Source: Polytrichum commune (taxonomy: Eukaryota > Streptophyta > Polytrichopsida > Polytrichales > Polytrichaceae). Taken from it: a stretch of DNA of 64,000 bases. The notes under the pieces were generated by a model that did no database searches, was not told the origin of the DNA, and saw only the letters and a program-made list of their open reading frames with translations. The translations under genes and the position numbers were made by a program. Location of the stretch: NCBI GenBank assembly GCA_950295325.1, contig OX485804.1, positions 15,684,001-15,748,000 on the forward strand, in the 5' to 3' direction. This document shows, in pieces, positions 24,449 to 34,757 of the stretch; within the stretch, counting starts at the first letter, position 1, and every line of letters begins with the position of its first letter.

Positions 24449-26149
24449 TTCAAATAGTTGCCACCCCGGGATGATGTCAATGGTCATTGTCCACAAAGTC
24501 CCTCTCTTGGCTCATCAAAGAACTATTGAAGAGAAGATTTCTATGACATAATTGACGAGCAATTATTTTTTTGGATATATATATATATATATGGATTGAG
24601 AAGGAGATGGAATGCGTATATCTTAAAAGATCGAAAGAGTGGATGGTAGAGGACCGTTTATGGCTTCATGAATGGAGATGCAAGCAACAAGCCTAGCCTA
24701 GTCCATTGGCTCTCTCATGTGGGGTGGAGCTTATGTGTAAAACACCTCGTAAAACTACTGTGATCTTTACTTTAATAAGGAGCAACTCCTATGACATTAC
24801 TCAACAATATGGGCCGTCAAAATATAACAGTGAGATGCTGGGAGTTCAACCTGAATTCAAGTTCCCCAATGCAACTTTTCGAGCATCTCACTATTATATT
24901 TTGAGGGCCCATGGAACAAAAGCTGAACGTTGAATAACGTTATGCCATATAATAACATGAAAAACTCTATATTATAAAAGGCTATATTTAATGAGAGAGA
25001 GTTTTGTTTATCAAGTGAAAATCAACGTCTAGGGAGAATTTTCGGGTATGATCGGTCAAGATCCTAGTGTTGCCAAGTCCAAACGGTGACATTGTTGTGA
25101 TCTTTTGGTTTTTCTTTATTAATTTGAGGTATATTCTATAGATTTCTTTAAAATGATCAGTAATTTTTATAAAATCTTTGAACTTCAACTGGTTATTTCT
25201 CAAACTCAACTGGTTCATACGTAACTAGTGATTAGTTCTCCCCGTTCATTTTTGTTGACAACTTTCGGTTTTTCTTATTAATTTGAGTTATATTCTCTAA
25301 ATTCCTCCAAAATTGATCAAATCCTCAAACTCATGGGCAATTCACACATGAGCCAAGAGCCGTGACCACAAAATTGTGAGAACCCACAAAAGTGTCCAAA
25401 GGTCAGATACTTCCAAAATCATGTAGTGTGGTCACGAGCCCTCTAGTGTAGTGTGAAGTCAAATGTGACCAGACCCTCAACCAAATGCCATTTCGATGAA
25501 TTTCTATTCATGCAAGGTCCTCACATATGATAAAAATGTAATAAATCAACGGTTATGAGATTTTGGAGTGCCATGGTCTCTCGGTTTTGTGTGTTAGGCC
25601 TACCTCCAATAGGTCGTTTTTAAAATCAATAAATAAATATTGATTTTAATGTCAAGTTTACAAATTGGAGTCAAGATGTTAGAGTTGCAAGAGTTCAAAG
25701 GGAAGTTTCTTCTTCTTCTTCTCTTCTTCTTCTTAAACAATTACGTAAATCCTTCCAAATGTGTTCATTATTAAATCAATTAATGGTTCATATACTTTGA
25801 GCACACTTCCCACCCTCATCATAACACATGTCTTTTTAATGTCTACTCTCAACTATAAACCTTATCTTGCACCACTTAAGACAAAATGTTCGAATATGAA
25901 GAGGGAAAGAATAGCGACCACATCAAATAAATACATGTAATTTGGACAATGATTTGTAATGGTTTCTAAGCTAGATAGATAGGTAGTAATGTTGGCCTTG
26001 AATGAAGAGTCACTTTGCCCATGGGCTACTGCCACCTTTCGATGGTGGACTTTGTGTAACGGACTTGGCTAGGCATAACTAGTAACTTCCCCATCTAGGG
26101 ATGAGAGGAGTAAGGGGGCAAAGTGGGAGGGGCTCTTCTAGGGAGTGCA
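24449..26149. other. intergenic with repeat remnants
   Basis: No gene is seen. An AT run lies at 24571-24592. An inverted hAT-N2 end fragment is at about 25050-25250. About 25325-25470 matches the repeat at 155-310. A TTC-rich run lies at about 25707-25735. Confidence 0.45.
25050..25250 (-). repeat. hAT-N2 end fragment, copy 3
   Basis: Read on the minus strand it begins AATGAACGGGGAGAACTAA and continues like 771-960 and 2748-2945. The outermost bases match the hAT-N1 terminus (CAATGAACGGGTAGTGCC), which ties the two families together. Confidence 0.5.
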
Positions 26150-27450
26150 TGTTTTGGTTTCAAGTTTGCGGATGGCGGCGGTGTGTAGTTGGGCTTGCAT
26201 TGTTTTGGTATGTTTGGGTGGGAGTTTGAAGCGATCGGTAAGGGTTTTGAGGGTGGAAGTGTGAGTTCCTTCTCGTTGGCCAGTGGTAGTAAGTGGCTAC
26301 TTTGCCAACCCCTGTTGACGATGGCAATAATGAGAGGGGTGTGTTTGTCGATTTTTTGTTGTGCGGATGTTTATGGGAAATGGTCATGGCAGTAGGTGAA
26401 TTCGATGTAGATTTGAAGTTTGACGTTGGTGTTAGGTTCTTTGGGAAAAGGCTTGTGGGTATGGAGGCCTTCTATGAGAAGAATGTCCAGCCAAAGGCGG
26501 GATGGGCAGATGCAGGGGGTAGAGGGGCAAATGTAGGGGAGTAGCTAACTTGGGACAATGTTGTCATTGGGTGTGGTAAAGGAAGTTTTACCATTAATTA
26601 GGCATTTTCATCGAGTATGATGGTGGGAGAGTAGGAGTTGTCGAATGGTGCTTGAGGCCCTTGTCATGTCTATCCATGTGCATACTTTTAAGGTTAGGGT
26701 GGGTGCAGTTTACGAGAACATGAGGCCATGTGTCGAGGCAAGAGCTTGGGGGGGGGGCAATAGTGAGCAAAATGGGAGGGGATTTTTGGGGCCAAAAGTG
26801 GTGTTTGTAACAATTACCCATGTACTAAGCATTGTGAAATTTGAGTGTTTGGGTGATGTGAGAATTTGGGATGGTGGAGTTCCAAAAAACATTGGAGAAG
26901 ATGTGGTCCAGTGAGGTGTTGTTGGTTTGTTTATGAAGGATTGGGTGGCGGGGGGTGACTTCTTGGGTGAGGTGTTGATTGTAAAGAAGGGAAGTTGTGA
27001 GTCAAGTTTTTGGATGGGACCTTTTCATATGTTTTTACAATGTATATAGCAGGGGTAGGGGTGGTAAATGTGGATGGCGTTGGCGTCGGGGGATGTGCAA
27101 TTTGGGAAGCATATAGCTCGGGTCTTTTAGTTGGGGTTGGGTGGTGTTTCTAGTGTGTAAGGTGTGAAGTTGTCGGTGGTAGTCATGGCAAATGTAATAA
27201 TCTTTCACTAGTTGGGAGTTTATGGTGTGGTTTCATTGGTTGTGGGGGGAGGGAGGGGGGTAGATATGTGATAGGTGGGGATTAATGTGTTTGGAGGATA
27301 TGTTTGGGTTGGCACATGCCACATCATGGTGTGTGATTTTTTTTGTGAGGATGTTGATGATACATAGGGCGTTTTGAATGGGTGTAGTGAGTGTGTGATA
27401 GCGTCGTTTGAATCTTTTGAGGGTGGTTACTAACATATAGATATATATCC
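26150..27450. other. G/T-rich strand-asymmetric block
   Basis: The plus strand is strongly enriched in G and T and poor in C for about 1.3 kb, with runs of GGT, GTG and GGGG. Neighbouring DNA is AT-rich and more balanced. Frames on either strand (for example 26160-26387 minus and 27233-27589 minus) are dominated by H, P, T and N as a result, and I see no domain. The origin is unknown: possibly a decayed mobile element or a former transcribed strand. Confidence 0.45.
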
Positions 27451-27849
27451 AAGTCGTAAATGTACACATCTTGAAGAAGGAAAAACCCATCTCTAAATCC
27501 GCCAATATAGCAAGCTCAACTTTTGTGTTCCTCGTGTGGATTTCTTGATGTATCCATGTACTTTTTATTTTGTTATCAAACCCATGCATATCTTGATATG
27601 CTCAAAATGGCCACAATAGGTGCACTCACCTTGTCTAGTGGAAAATACATAGGAAGAAGTTAGGCCAAAGTTCAACGACCCACCTTGCTTGCTGTATGTA
27701 CGTACAAATCATCAACACTTCACATGAAGGATGTAGCTATTATAGTAGCAGGATAAGAAGTAATGTATTTCTGATAGGAAGTAGGGTGTTATAGACTAGC
27801 ACCAAATTACTTAAAATAAGAATTTCAAACCTCCCACCATGGACCATGG

Positions 27850-28230
27850 TGAGGTATTCGTTTGTTTTTTGGTTCATTTTTTCATGTTCTCCAACTTCTA
27901 CTGATTAGATTTACACAACAAATCTTGTGTTGCAGCAACGAATCTACAATGTAGCACAAACAAAAATCAGATTGAAGATCAAATTTTTTCCATGATTTTG
28001 TAATGGTTATTAGAAATGTATGTTTGTTGATTCTTTGATTGTAAAGGTCTTCCCAATATTGTGTTCATTGTTGAGTTTGGAGTAGTTAAAAAAGTTTGAA
28101 GATGCAGTCCAATCTCTTTAGACATGTGTTTTTAGGGTGTTTGTTCATTGATCCTCACCTAACCACACACCAATCAAATATAGGTGTCCGATCAAGAATA
28201 ATAATCGAATAACACATGTATACCTTATTC
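27850..28230 (+). repeat. MITE-like dispersed repeat, diverged copy
   Basis: Same order of motifs as 36961-37343 and 62544-62900: 'catgttctccaactt', 'gattagatttacac', 'atgtttgttgattc', 'ttcccaat.ttgtgttc', 'atcctcacctaac', 'cgaataacac'. The inverted ends are decayed in this copy. Confidence 0.55.
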
Positions 28231-29027
28231 TCTCATATGTTGTGGGGTGGAGAGTTCGTAAACATAACCCCTTAATGTTTCTAGCATGTTCATACTAACT
28301 GTGTGTACTCTCTTTCTACCGAATGACATGAAGTCTTCATCTTGAACTCTTTTTAAGTTACTTTGTGTCCAGGTGTCAAGAAGAGTAACATTATAAGGCA
28401 ACAAACCTTCATTATCTATCCAAAGTCACATCACAACCTATAGGTATTCAACACTGTAAAATATCAAAATACCTTGTGTATGGGAGGTTAAAATCGGGCT
28501 ACAAAAAAATCTAGTAATATGGCCTTATTGTGGGCACTTCCAACTCCACATAAAATCTTGTACATTCAACTGAGTCAAAGCTTGTCTTATCCTATCAACA
28601 ATTGCAAATCTTGCAATTTTGTCATTTCAAGTTTTGAAATTGGAGTTGAGATGCAAAAGCTCTAGGAGGTCAAAGCAAACTTAAGGCTCTCTTTCTATTC
28701 AAGTGATCATTATATATACCCTCCCCCCCAACTATAGGCTAACGAATCAACGAACGAACTAGACCGATGTCTATACTTGACCACATTCATATACAAATCT
28801 CATTGTAACACATGTCTTTTTGGTTTCCGTTCCTTAACCACAAGCCTTGCGACATACCCTCAAATATAGTAGACACCAAATTAAGAAGAGTGGCCCACAT
28901 TCTACAACTCCAAATCTTCTATTGAAAGCTCCTCAGTTTGTGCAAAAGTGCAGTGAATCTTCACTTGCCAAATTAGGGAAGAACTGCATCCAAAACATAA
29001 CAAATCCAAAAAAGGACCAACATGGCA
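28231..29027. other. intergenic, no gene seen
   Basis: About 28535-28640 shares a weak repeat with about 9370-9460. No gene is supported. The region ends at the hAT-N1 target site. Confidence 0.35.
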
Positions 29028-29035
29028 GTCTAATG

Positions 29036-30209
29036 CAATGAACGGGTAGTGCCGGCAGTTAGTTACGAGCTAGCCAGTTGATTTTGAGAATTTCCGAACG
29101 CAATTGGAAAGTTTAGGAAGGGGTTCCGGAAGAAAATGAAGGTTTACGGAAATGGGCCGATTAGAAAAATAAAATGCCGGCATTTCAGCAAGGTGCCCTA
29201 GAGTATCCACGGCAAATTGCCGATTGAGAAATTATTTTCACGGCAGGCAGCTGACCAAATGTATATGTTTTAGGTAAGGTTTTCAATACTATGCATAGTT
29301 GGAGACTATGCCTTGTTGGCTTGTGGTTTAGGCCCTTTAGGGTTAGAGTGGCTTGTGGTTTAGGGCTCCCCTTGCTTCCCTAAACCAGCTTTGACTCCGT
29401 AGTAGTGGAGGTTCCATTTTCGTTGTCGGTTTCACAAACAAGCACCCTGGACCCTAAATTTGTTGTTACTTCTGTGAGAGAGTTGTTGTGTCGTCGTAGT
29501 ACCTGCAAGCCTGTGTGAGTTGTGAGGGAGCCGGCCTCTCTGAGTTGTGAAATCTCGATGCAATGCTGCGAATTGCCTTGGAAGGGCCATATGAGAGGTA
29601 GATGACATAATTTGTGATGCTATCCCACTTTGGAAGAAAGACAGTAAGTACTATTTTTTGTATGCTAATCCTTCTTCTTATTTGAATTCTCCTAATACAG
29701 TGAGTATGAGTGATGTGCCTTGTTCGTTTGGGGCAATTGATACTAACGGCAATGGTACGCAAATCTCGTGACTTTTCAATACTAACTAGCCTCCGAATAA
29801 TACTTGGACCCTTTTGTGGTGCTTGTATTTTTCGAAGGCTAAATCCTTAGCCCTAATATGGTAGGGGCTTTGCCAGGTTCAAATCCTGCTAAGGATACTA
29901 TTTAGATGACAATAAATGGAGAGTGAATGCCCACATTGAATTAATCCACATTAATTCAAAAAAATTGAATAAATGATCATGACACATCCACCACCACAAT
30001 ATAAAACTGGCCACACTTTAGACCTTCCGGAAATTGCATAAATGAAAAAAAATTACCGGCTAATTGCCTAAACACATTAGGAAATGGGGGCTACCAACCG
30101 ATAAATTTTGCACTCTTTAGGCCACTTCCGGGTAAAATTTGTAAAATCCGAGCCACCTCCAGAAACCTCGGCAATAAGCCGGTTTCTCTACAGAACTCCC
30201 CGGACTGTG
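29036..30209 (-). mobile_element. hAT-N1 non-autonomous element, copy 3, inverted (1174 bp)
   Basis: Perfect 8-bp target duplication GTCTAATG (29028-29035 and 30210-30217). Same ends as copies 1 and 2 but in opposite orientation. The tRNA-like segment is at 29844-29895, here on the plus strand. It sits about 1.75 kb upstream of the GT47 start codon, so it could contribute to or disturb that gene's promoter region. Confidence 0.88.
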
Positions 30210-30217
30210 GTCTAATG

Positions 30218-31291
30218 GAGAGAGAGAGTGAGAGAGACACTAGCTAAGAGATCGAGAGTGTTGCCCATGACATGGCGACTCCTCAGAGTCTTTGCATGCA
30301 TGGCACTGTGCAAAAGTTTTAAGTACTTATTATGAAATACTTACAAGCAATTTTGGTGGAGATACGTTAATCAGAGTCAGAGGAAAGCACATCAGAAAAC
30401 CAAGCCCCAAATGAACCTACATTATTAGTAACTTAGCTAACTCCTTCTGCTTATTACTTCTGCCCTTTCTTCTTCAACTTCTTCTCCCCTCTCCCTGCCT
30501 GTGTGGTCTGCCGCCCTCTGCCCACCCACTACCCCCCTTAAACCCCAGCCCTGGCTAACCCATCAATTCACATGCTTCGGAGCATCATTGTGCACCGATG
30601 TCATCAAAACTGCAGCTTTTGGGCGGCCGCTGCTTGTAAGGTTCGGAGTCCAATATCAGTGCCCCCCCCCCTCCTGGCCTTGCCCTGCACTGGAGCTCAG
30701 CTACTCATGATGATGTGTGTTTGTGTGTCTGTCTGTGCACCGGAAGTTGTTGCAACTTTGCAGCTAACTTAGCTTGCTTGCGAAAGGAAGGAAGGGAAGG
30801 AAGGGAAGGAAGTCTGTTGAGCAGTAGTAGACTGATGAGTACCACTTATGTGAGTTGAGTTGAGTAGAGTAGAGTTTCGGAGGAGGTTTGTGCAGCCTGG
30901 CGCATTTGTTGTTGTGCTTGTGCATTTGTTGCAACCTCTTTCGGAGCGGCCGGATGTGAAGGTGGGAGGAGCTGGCTGGGGATGAAGAAGAAGAAGGAGG
31001 TTGGCTGTTGTTGCCGTTGTTGCTGCATTCTTTCTTTCTGATGAGTTGAGTTGAGTTGAGTTGAGGTGGAGTAACTTAGAAGAAGCTTCTTCTCGGGCAG
31101 GAGCTGTATGTTGATTGGTAATGTTGTTGTGTCCCTGGACCCTGGACTTCCTACCCACAACTGACAACAGTGGGAGTACTTCGACCGATTCAGTGCTCCC
31201 ATTAAGACTTTCTTTCTTTCTGTGCAGACCCAGCGGTTTAAGTGGAATCCGGTTCCCATTTTTGGAATTTGCGAAGCCCTGAGTGCACTAG

Positions 31292-31357
<66 letters not shown>

Positions 31358-31653
31358 GCCTGTTTGTTGCATTCCAATGAATGAGTATGCAGGTTAGGTG
31401 GTTGGTGACCTATTGATTGGTTGGTTGGGACGCCACCGACACAGTGGAGATTGATTGCATGCAATTTGAGCTACAACTTTTCCAACTCACAAATTGGAGA
31501 AAAGGGCTAAACACTCATCGCCTCTCTTCCCTTCCCCTTGATGCAAACTAAGGCCATTTCCTTCACTCGCACCATTAGTTGGCTCTTGCAGCAAGAGGTG
31601 GAGGTCAATGAAGTCTAATTGAGAGGGCAGTCGTCGTCGTCGTCGTCGTCGTC

Positions 31654-31687
<34 letters not shown>

Positions 31688-31964
31688 AAGTCTGCGCAAG
31701 GCAACAGCAGCGCAAGGTGCACACATTGCTTGTAGCCAGTAGCCCATCAAGAGAAAGCTTGGAGTGGATCCCTACAGTAGTGAAATTATTGCATTACTCG
31801 AGACTGAACCTTGAAAGGAAGGCAGGGTAAGGTAAGACTGCATTGAGCTTGGATTGAATTCGCGGGTTAGCCTCTAGCAGCAGCAGCATGCGAGTGGGAG
31901 GCTGACAGGAGGTTGACAGGAGAAGGAATTAGCAAATTAAGCTGCAAGGGTTTAAGCTGCCATA
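30218..31964 (+). promoter_or_regulatory. upstream region / probable 5' UTR of the GT47 gene
   Basis: Base composition changes here: more GC, with many simple repeats typical of plant promoters and leaders. They include GA runs (30219-30238), AAGG runs (30784-30811), GAGTT runs (30850-30870 and 31040-31065), an uninterrupted CT run (about 31297-31355) and a GTC run joined to a GTA run (about 31630-31684). The CT run could serve as a GAGA-type element or leader pyrimidine tract. I could not pick a reliable TATA box or transcription start. Open frames here come from the low-complexity repeats. Confidence 0.45.
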
Positions 31965-32219
31965 ATGGGGGACAAGAATGCTCCCAAAGGACTTGTTCAC
32001 AAGGTGTTCTCAGCGAGGCACAGGTCCAAGCTGCTACTTCCCTTCTGCTTGTTGGTGGTGGGCGTTGTGTGGAGCTCCTCCACTCTCATGCCCTTTGGCT
32101 CTGTCACTGAGTCCCGCGCGTACCTCCGGGAATGTGCAACCTGTGCACAGGATACTGCAGGAGCTGGGGAGCTGGGAGACCTGGACGCTGTGGGTGCTTC
32201 CACTACCCTGCAACACAAG
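31965..32219 (+). CDS. GT47 (MUR3-like) glycosyltransferase, exon 1: membrane anchor
   Basis: Predicted first coding exon, 85 codons, starting at an ATG in a fair context (ccataATGGGG). It encodes a short basic cytosolic tail (K and R at residues 4, 8, 13, 18, 20 and 22) and then a hydrophobic segment at about residues 23-36 (LLLPFCLLVVGVVW). This is the N-terminal arrangement of type II Golgi glycosyltransferases. The exon ends at a consensus donor (CACAAG|gtaaaatt). It ends in phase 0, and exon 2 also opens in phase 0, so joining them gives one frame of 659 residues, close to the known size of MUR3-type enzymes. The link is an inference from phase, topology and distance; additional small exons in the 2.5-kb intron cannot be excluded. 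Confidence 0.65.
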
Positions 32220-32684
32220 GTAAAATTAAATCAATGTGCCTCCTGTGCAACTCCCAACCCAACCTATTGATGTTGAACTTCTTCTGTTTTGGTGACAAAA
32301 GTGTGATCACACTTTTGAGTAGCCATGTATGTTGAGTGGCAGTGTTGTTGTTTTGCAGTACTCTGTTGTGAGCGTTCCGGCAATGAGTGGACAGGTTGTA
32401 GTTATCTTTCTCACTTTTGAGTGTCATGATAAGAAAACCTATGCCAAACTTATGCTTTTGGTTACAAATGTTCGAACTTTGGAGAGTGGCACAATGTGCA
32501 GTACTCTGTTGTGACTGGCCCAGTCATCGGTAGACAGGTTGAAGAGGTTTCTTTTTTCTCACTTTTGAGTGTCTCCCAACTTAGTGTCCTGGGATGTTGG
32601 TTTCTACTGGTTTGGTAATGTTGGGGTCAACAGGTTCGGTGGGCCAAGGTAATAAATGGTGGAACTTTTGTCTCAAGGTTACTA

Positions 32685-32900
32685 CACTAAATATGTTATT
32701 TAGTGTCACTGGCTATTTGGAATTACACAGTGCTATATCTTTACTATTAATGTATTATTTTATCAAGTAAAGATGGTAATGTTCTATAAAATCAAACAAC
32801 CAATTTGACCTTTGTTGACAAAAAATAAGATATACAGTAAATAGTTATAGCATTGTGTGTAATTCCAAATAGTATGTGACTCTAAATACAATATCTAGTG
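32685..32900. mobile_element. short MITE in intron 1 (216 bp)
   Basis: Inverted arms of about 70 bp: the left starts CACTAAATATGTTATTTAG and the right, read inward, CACTAGATATTGTATTTAG. Both arms carry 'ctatttggaattacaca'. TA flanks both ends, suggesting a Tc1/mariner-type TA duplication. A related end fragment ('cactaaatatcatatctagtgta') occurs near 38805-38830. Confidence 0.65.
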
Positions 32901-33734
32901 TAGCCGCTTAACTTAACTTATGTTGGACTGATTTTCAAGTTCAAGCCCGAACGCTAACCTGATTTCAAGTCTCATGGGCCTTACAACTTTAATTAGTTCA
33001 AGTTTTGGGCTTATAGTTGAAACCAATCCAAAAAAAGTTTTGGGACAAAAGCTCCACCAGTTTGGACACATGTAAGTAAGGGAGGGTCCAAATTCTTTCA
33101 CCTTGGCCCTTCGACCAGACTTGCAAGCTATGGACAGCAGCTGGTCTCATGAGACATCAGTCCATCGTCACTCCTGCAAGGGAGGTCACAAATACGGCCA
33201 TGGCCACTTGCAAACCTTGAGACTCAAAATCTTACTTTTGAAACACAGTCAAAATCTCAATAAGTTGTACTTTAGCCGTATGAATACCTGGAGCTCTTGA
33301 ATCCTTGCCAATGCATAGGGTTTTCAAATGGCTCGGCCTTTCCCCCCAATCCCGACCTTATACGGTGAATCCCTGCAGTACATTATCCTCGTAATTTCCA
33401 GTACTGGCGCTCCTGGGAGGTTTTGTGCGAGTTGTTCATATTTTGTGGGCTGCCTAAACAGGCTTAGAGACGACAAGACTACACGTTTCAACCCGTTTAC
33501 AGCCTATGTTCGATTCAACCCTGGATCCCCATGTTTCATCTTGGTTAGTCATCGAAACAGTTCTAGTTGCACATTTACAGACAGTGGAGCCAGAGTTGTC
33601 AATTCTCAGTCCCCTGTTTACACTCTCTTGATACTTTACAAGTGCTTCTTATTAGCTCCTCACGTTGTTCGGAGATGGATGTACATTGTGGTGTAGAGTA
33701 ATTCAAAAGTCTGATTACAAGAAGTAACCATCTT

Positions 33735-34757
33735 TCACCACATGCGAGGTTCTGAAGCCATTTGCCGGATATTAAGTTTCTGTGGTCTCTCACCTCCAGC
33801 GCTTCTCCACCGAGGACAATAATTGATGAAGATTTGGATGTAATGTGAGAATTTATTTACATTAGAAGTATCATGTGTGACCTGTTGATCCTTGCTCTTG
33901 CATTCTTAGTCACTTGTGGTGGTGGTGATGTGCTTGAAACGATGGTTTTCCCGATATTTGTCTATTGATTGCATTGCATTGTTCCCGGTGTGGGTGAATC
34001 TGTAGAGTAGTCAGACAATACTGTCTTTCTGACGATTCTCAAGCTTTTGCCCCATCAGTTTCCATTGATTTGAAGCCCATGGTGTGTTGATGCCGTTGAA
34101 TTATGCTCATGGTTGACCATCTGTCCACACAGAAAAGTTTAAATCAGCGAGATGCTCGACAGCATTGTAGTGTACTGTAATCCATGCGAGGATCTGAACC
34201 CATTGCAGAGGATAAATTTCCGATGGAGTATTAATGAAAATGCGAATGTCGTGTGAGAGTGTATGTGGATTAGAAACATCGTGTGTATCGATTGATTCTT
34301 GCTCTTGCATTCTCAGTTACTCGCGGTCCTGATGTGGTTGAAACGATTCTCTTCTGATTCTCAAGCCTCTGCCCATCAATTTCCATAGATTTGAAGTGCA
34401 TGATGTGGCGATGCTGTGGAATTATGCTCACAGATGACACTCTATCCACACAGGAGGGTTTGAATCTGTGAGATGCTCGAGAGCAATGTAGTGTAGTGTA
34501 ATCCATTGGAGGCTCTGAAGCCACTGCAGGATACGTTTTCGATGAAGAATTGATGAAACTATTAATGTTTGAGAGAGTGTGTCATGCATTAGATCCATCA
34601 TGTAAACTTATTCATTCTTTCTCTTGCACTCTCACTTTGTTGTCCTGATGGTTTATGATTCTCAAGCTTCTGCAGCATCAATTTTCATTGATTTGAAGTC
34701 CATATATATGTCGACGATGCCGTTGAATTAAGCTCACGGATGACACTCTGCATACAG
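33735..34757 (+). repeat. tandem array repeating the intron-3' splice acceptor
   Basis: Units of about 300-440 bp. Each contains 'gaggNtctgaagcca', 'cttgctcttgcattctcag', 'gattctcaagc', 'atttgaag' and then a 'cacac/tacag' acceptor followed by a 'ttgaa.ctg..agatgctcga' exon-like start. Acceptor-like AGs lie at 34131-34132, 34452-34453 and 34756-34757 (spacing 321 and 304). A partial unit starts near 33739. Reading on from the first two acceptors in the gene's phase soon meets stops (TAA and TGA). Only the last acceptor opens into the long frame. Confidence 0.75.

Larger units (their letters stand above)
32220..34757 (+). other. intron 1 of the GT47 gene
   Basis: Predicted 2538-bp intron (GT at 32220, AG at 34756-34757). 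It contains a tandem pair of about 155 bp (about 32350-32430 and 32495-32575, each with 'cagtactctgttgtga' and 'ctcacttttgagtgtc'), a MITE at 32685-32900, and an acceptor-multiplying tandem array at about 33735-34757. A 122-codon ATG frame at 33328-33696 lies inside it without any recognisable domain. Confidence 0.55.

Noticed and set aside
29844-29895. A functional tRNA gene
   Set aside because: Only 52 bases, no anticodon arm and a poor D arm; recorded as tRNA-like only.
30769-31259. Two overlapping minus-strand frames upstream of the GT47 gene
   Set aside because: Their Ser/Thr/Gln/Asn-rich content comes from GAGTT and other simple repeats in the gene's leader region.
31487-31750. Minus-strand frame with poly-Leu and poly-Arg runs
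   Set aside because: Produced by the GTC and GTA trinucleotide runs, not by a gene.
33328-33696. 122-residue ATG frame
   Set aside because: It lies in the predicted GT47 intron, has no domain and no matching splice or paralogue evidence.
34740-34757. ATG at 34740 as the GT47 start
   Set aside because: The 18 bases up to 34757 match the intron part of the upstream tandem units and end in a splice acceptor; a protein starting here would lack the membrane anchor expected of this family. Kept only as an alternative.
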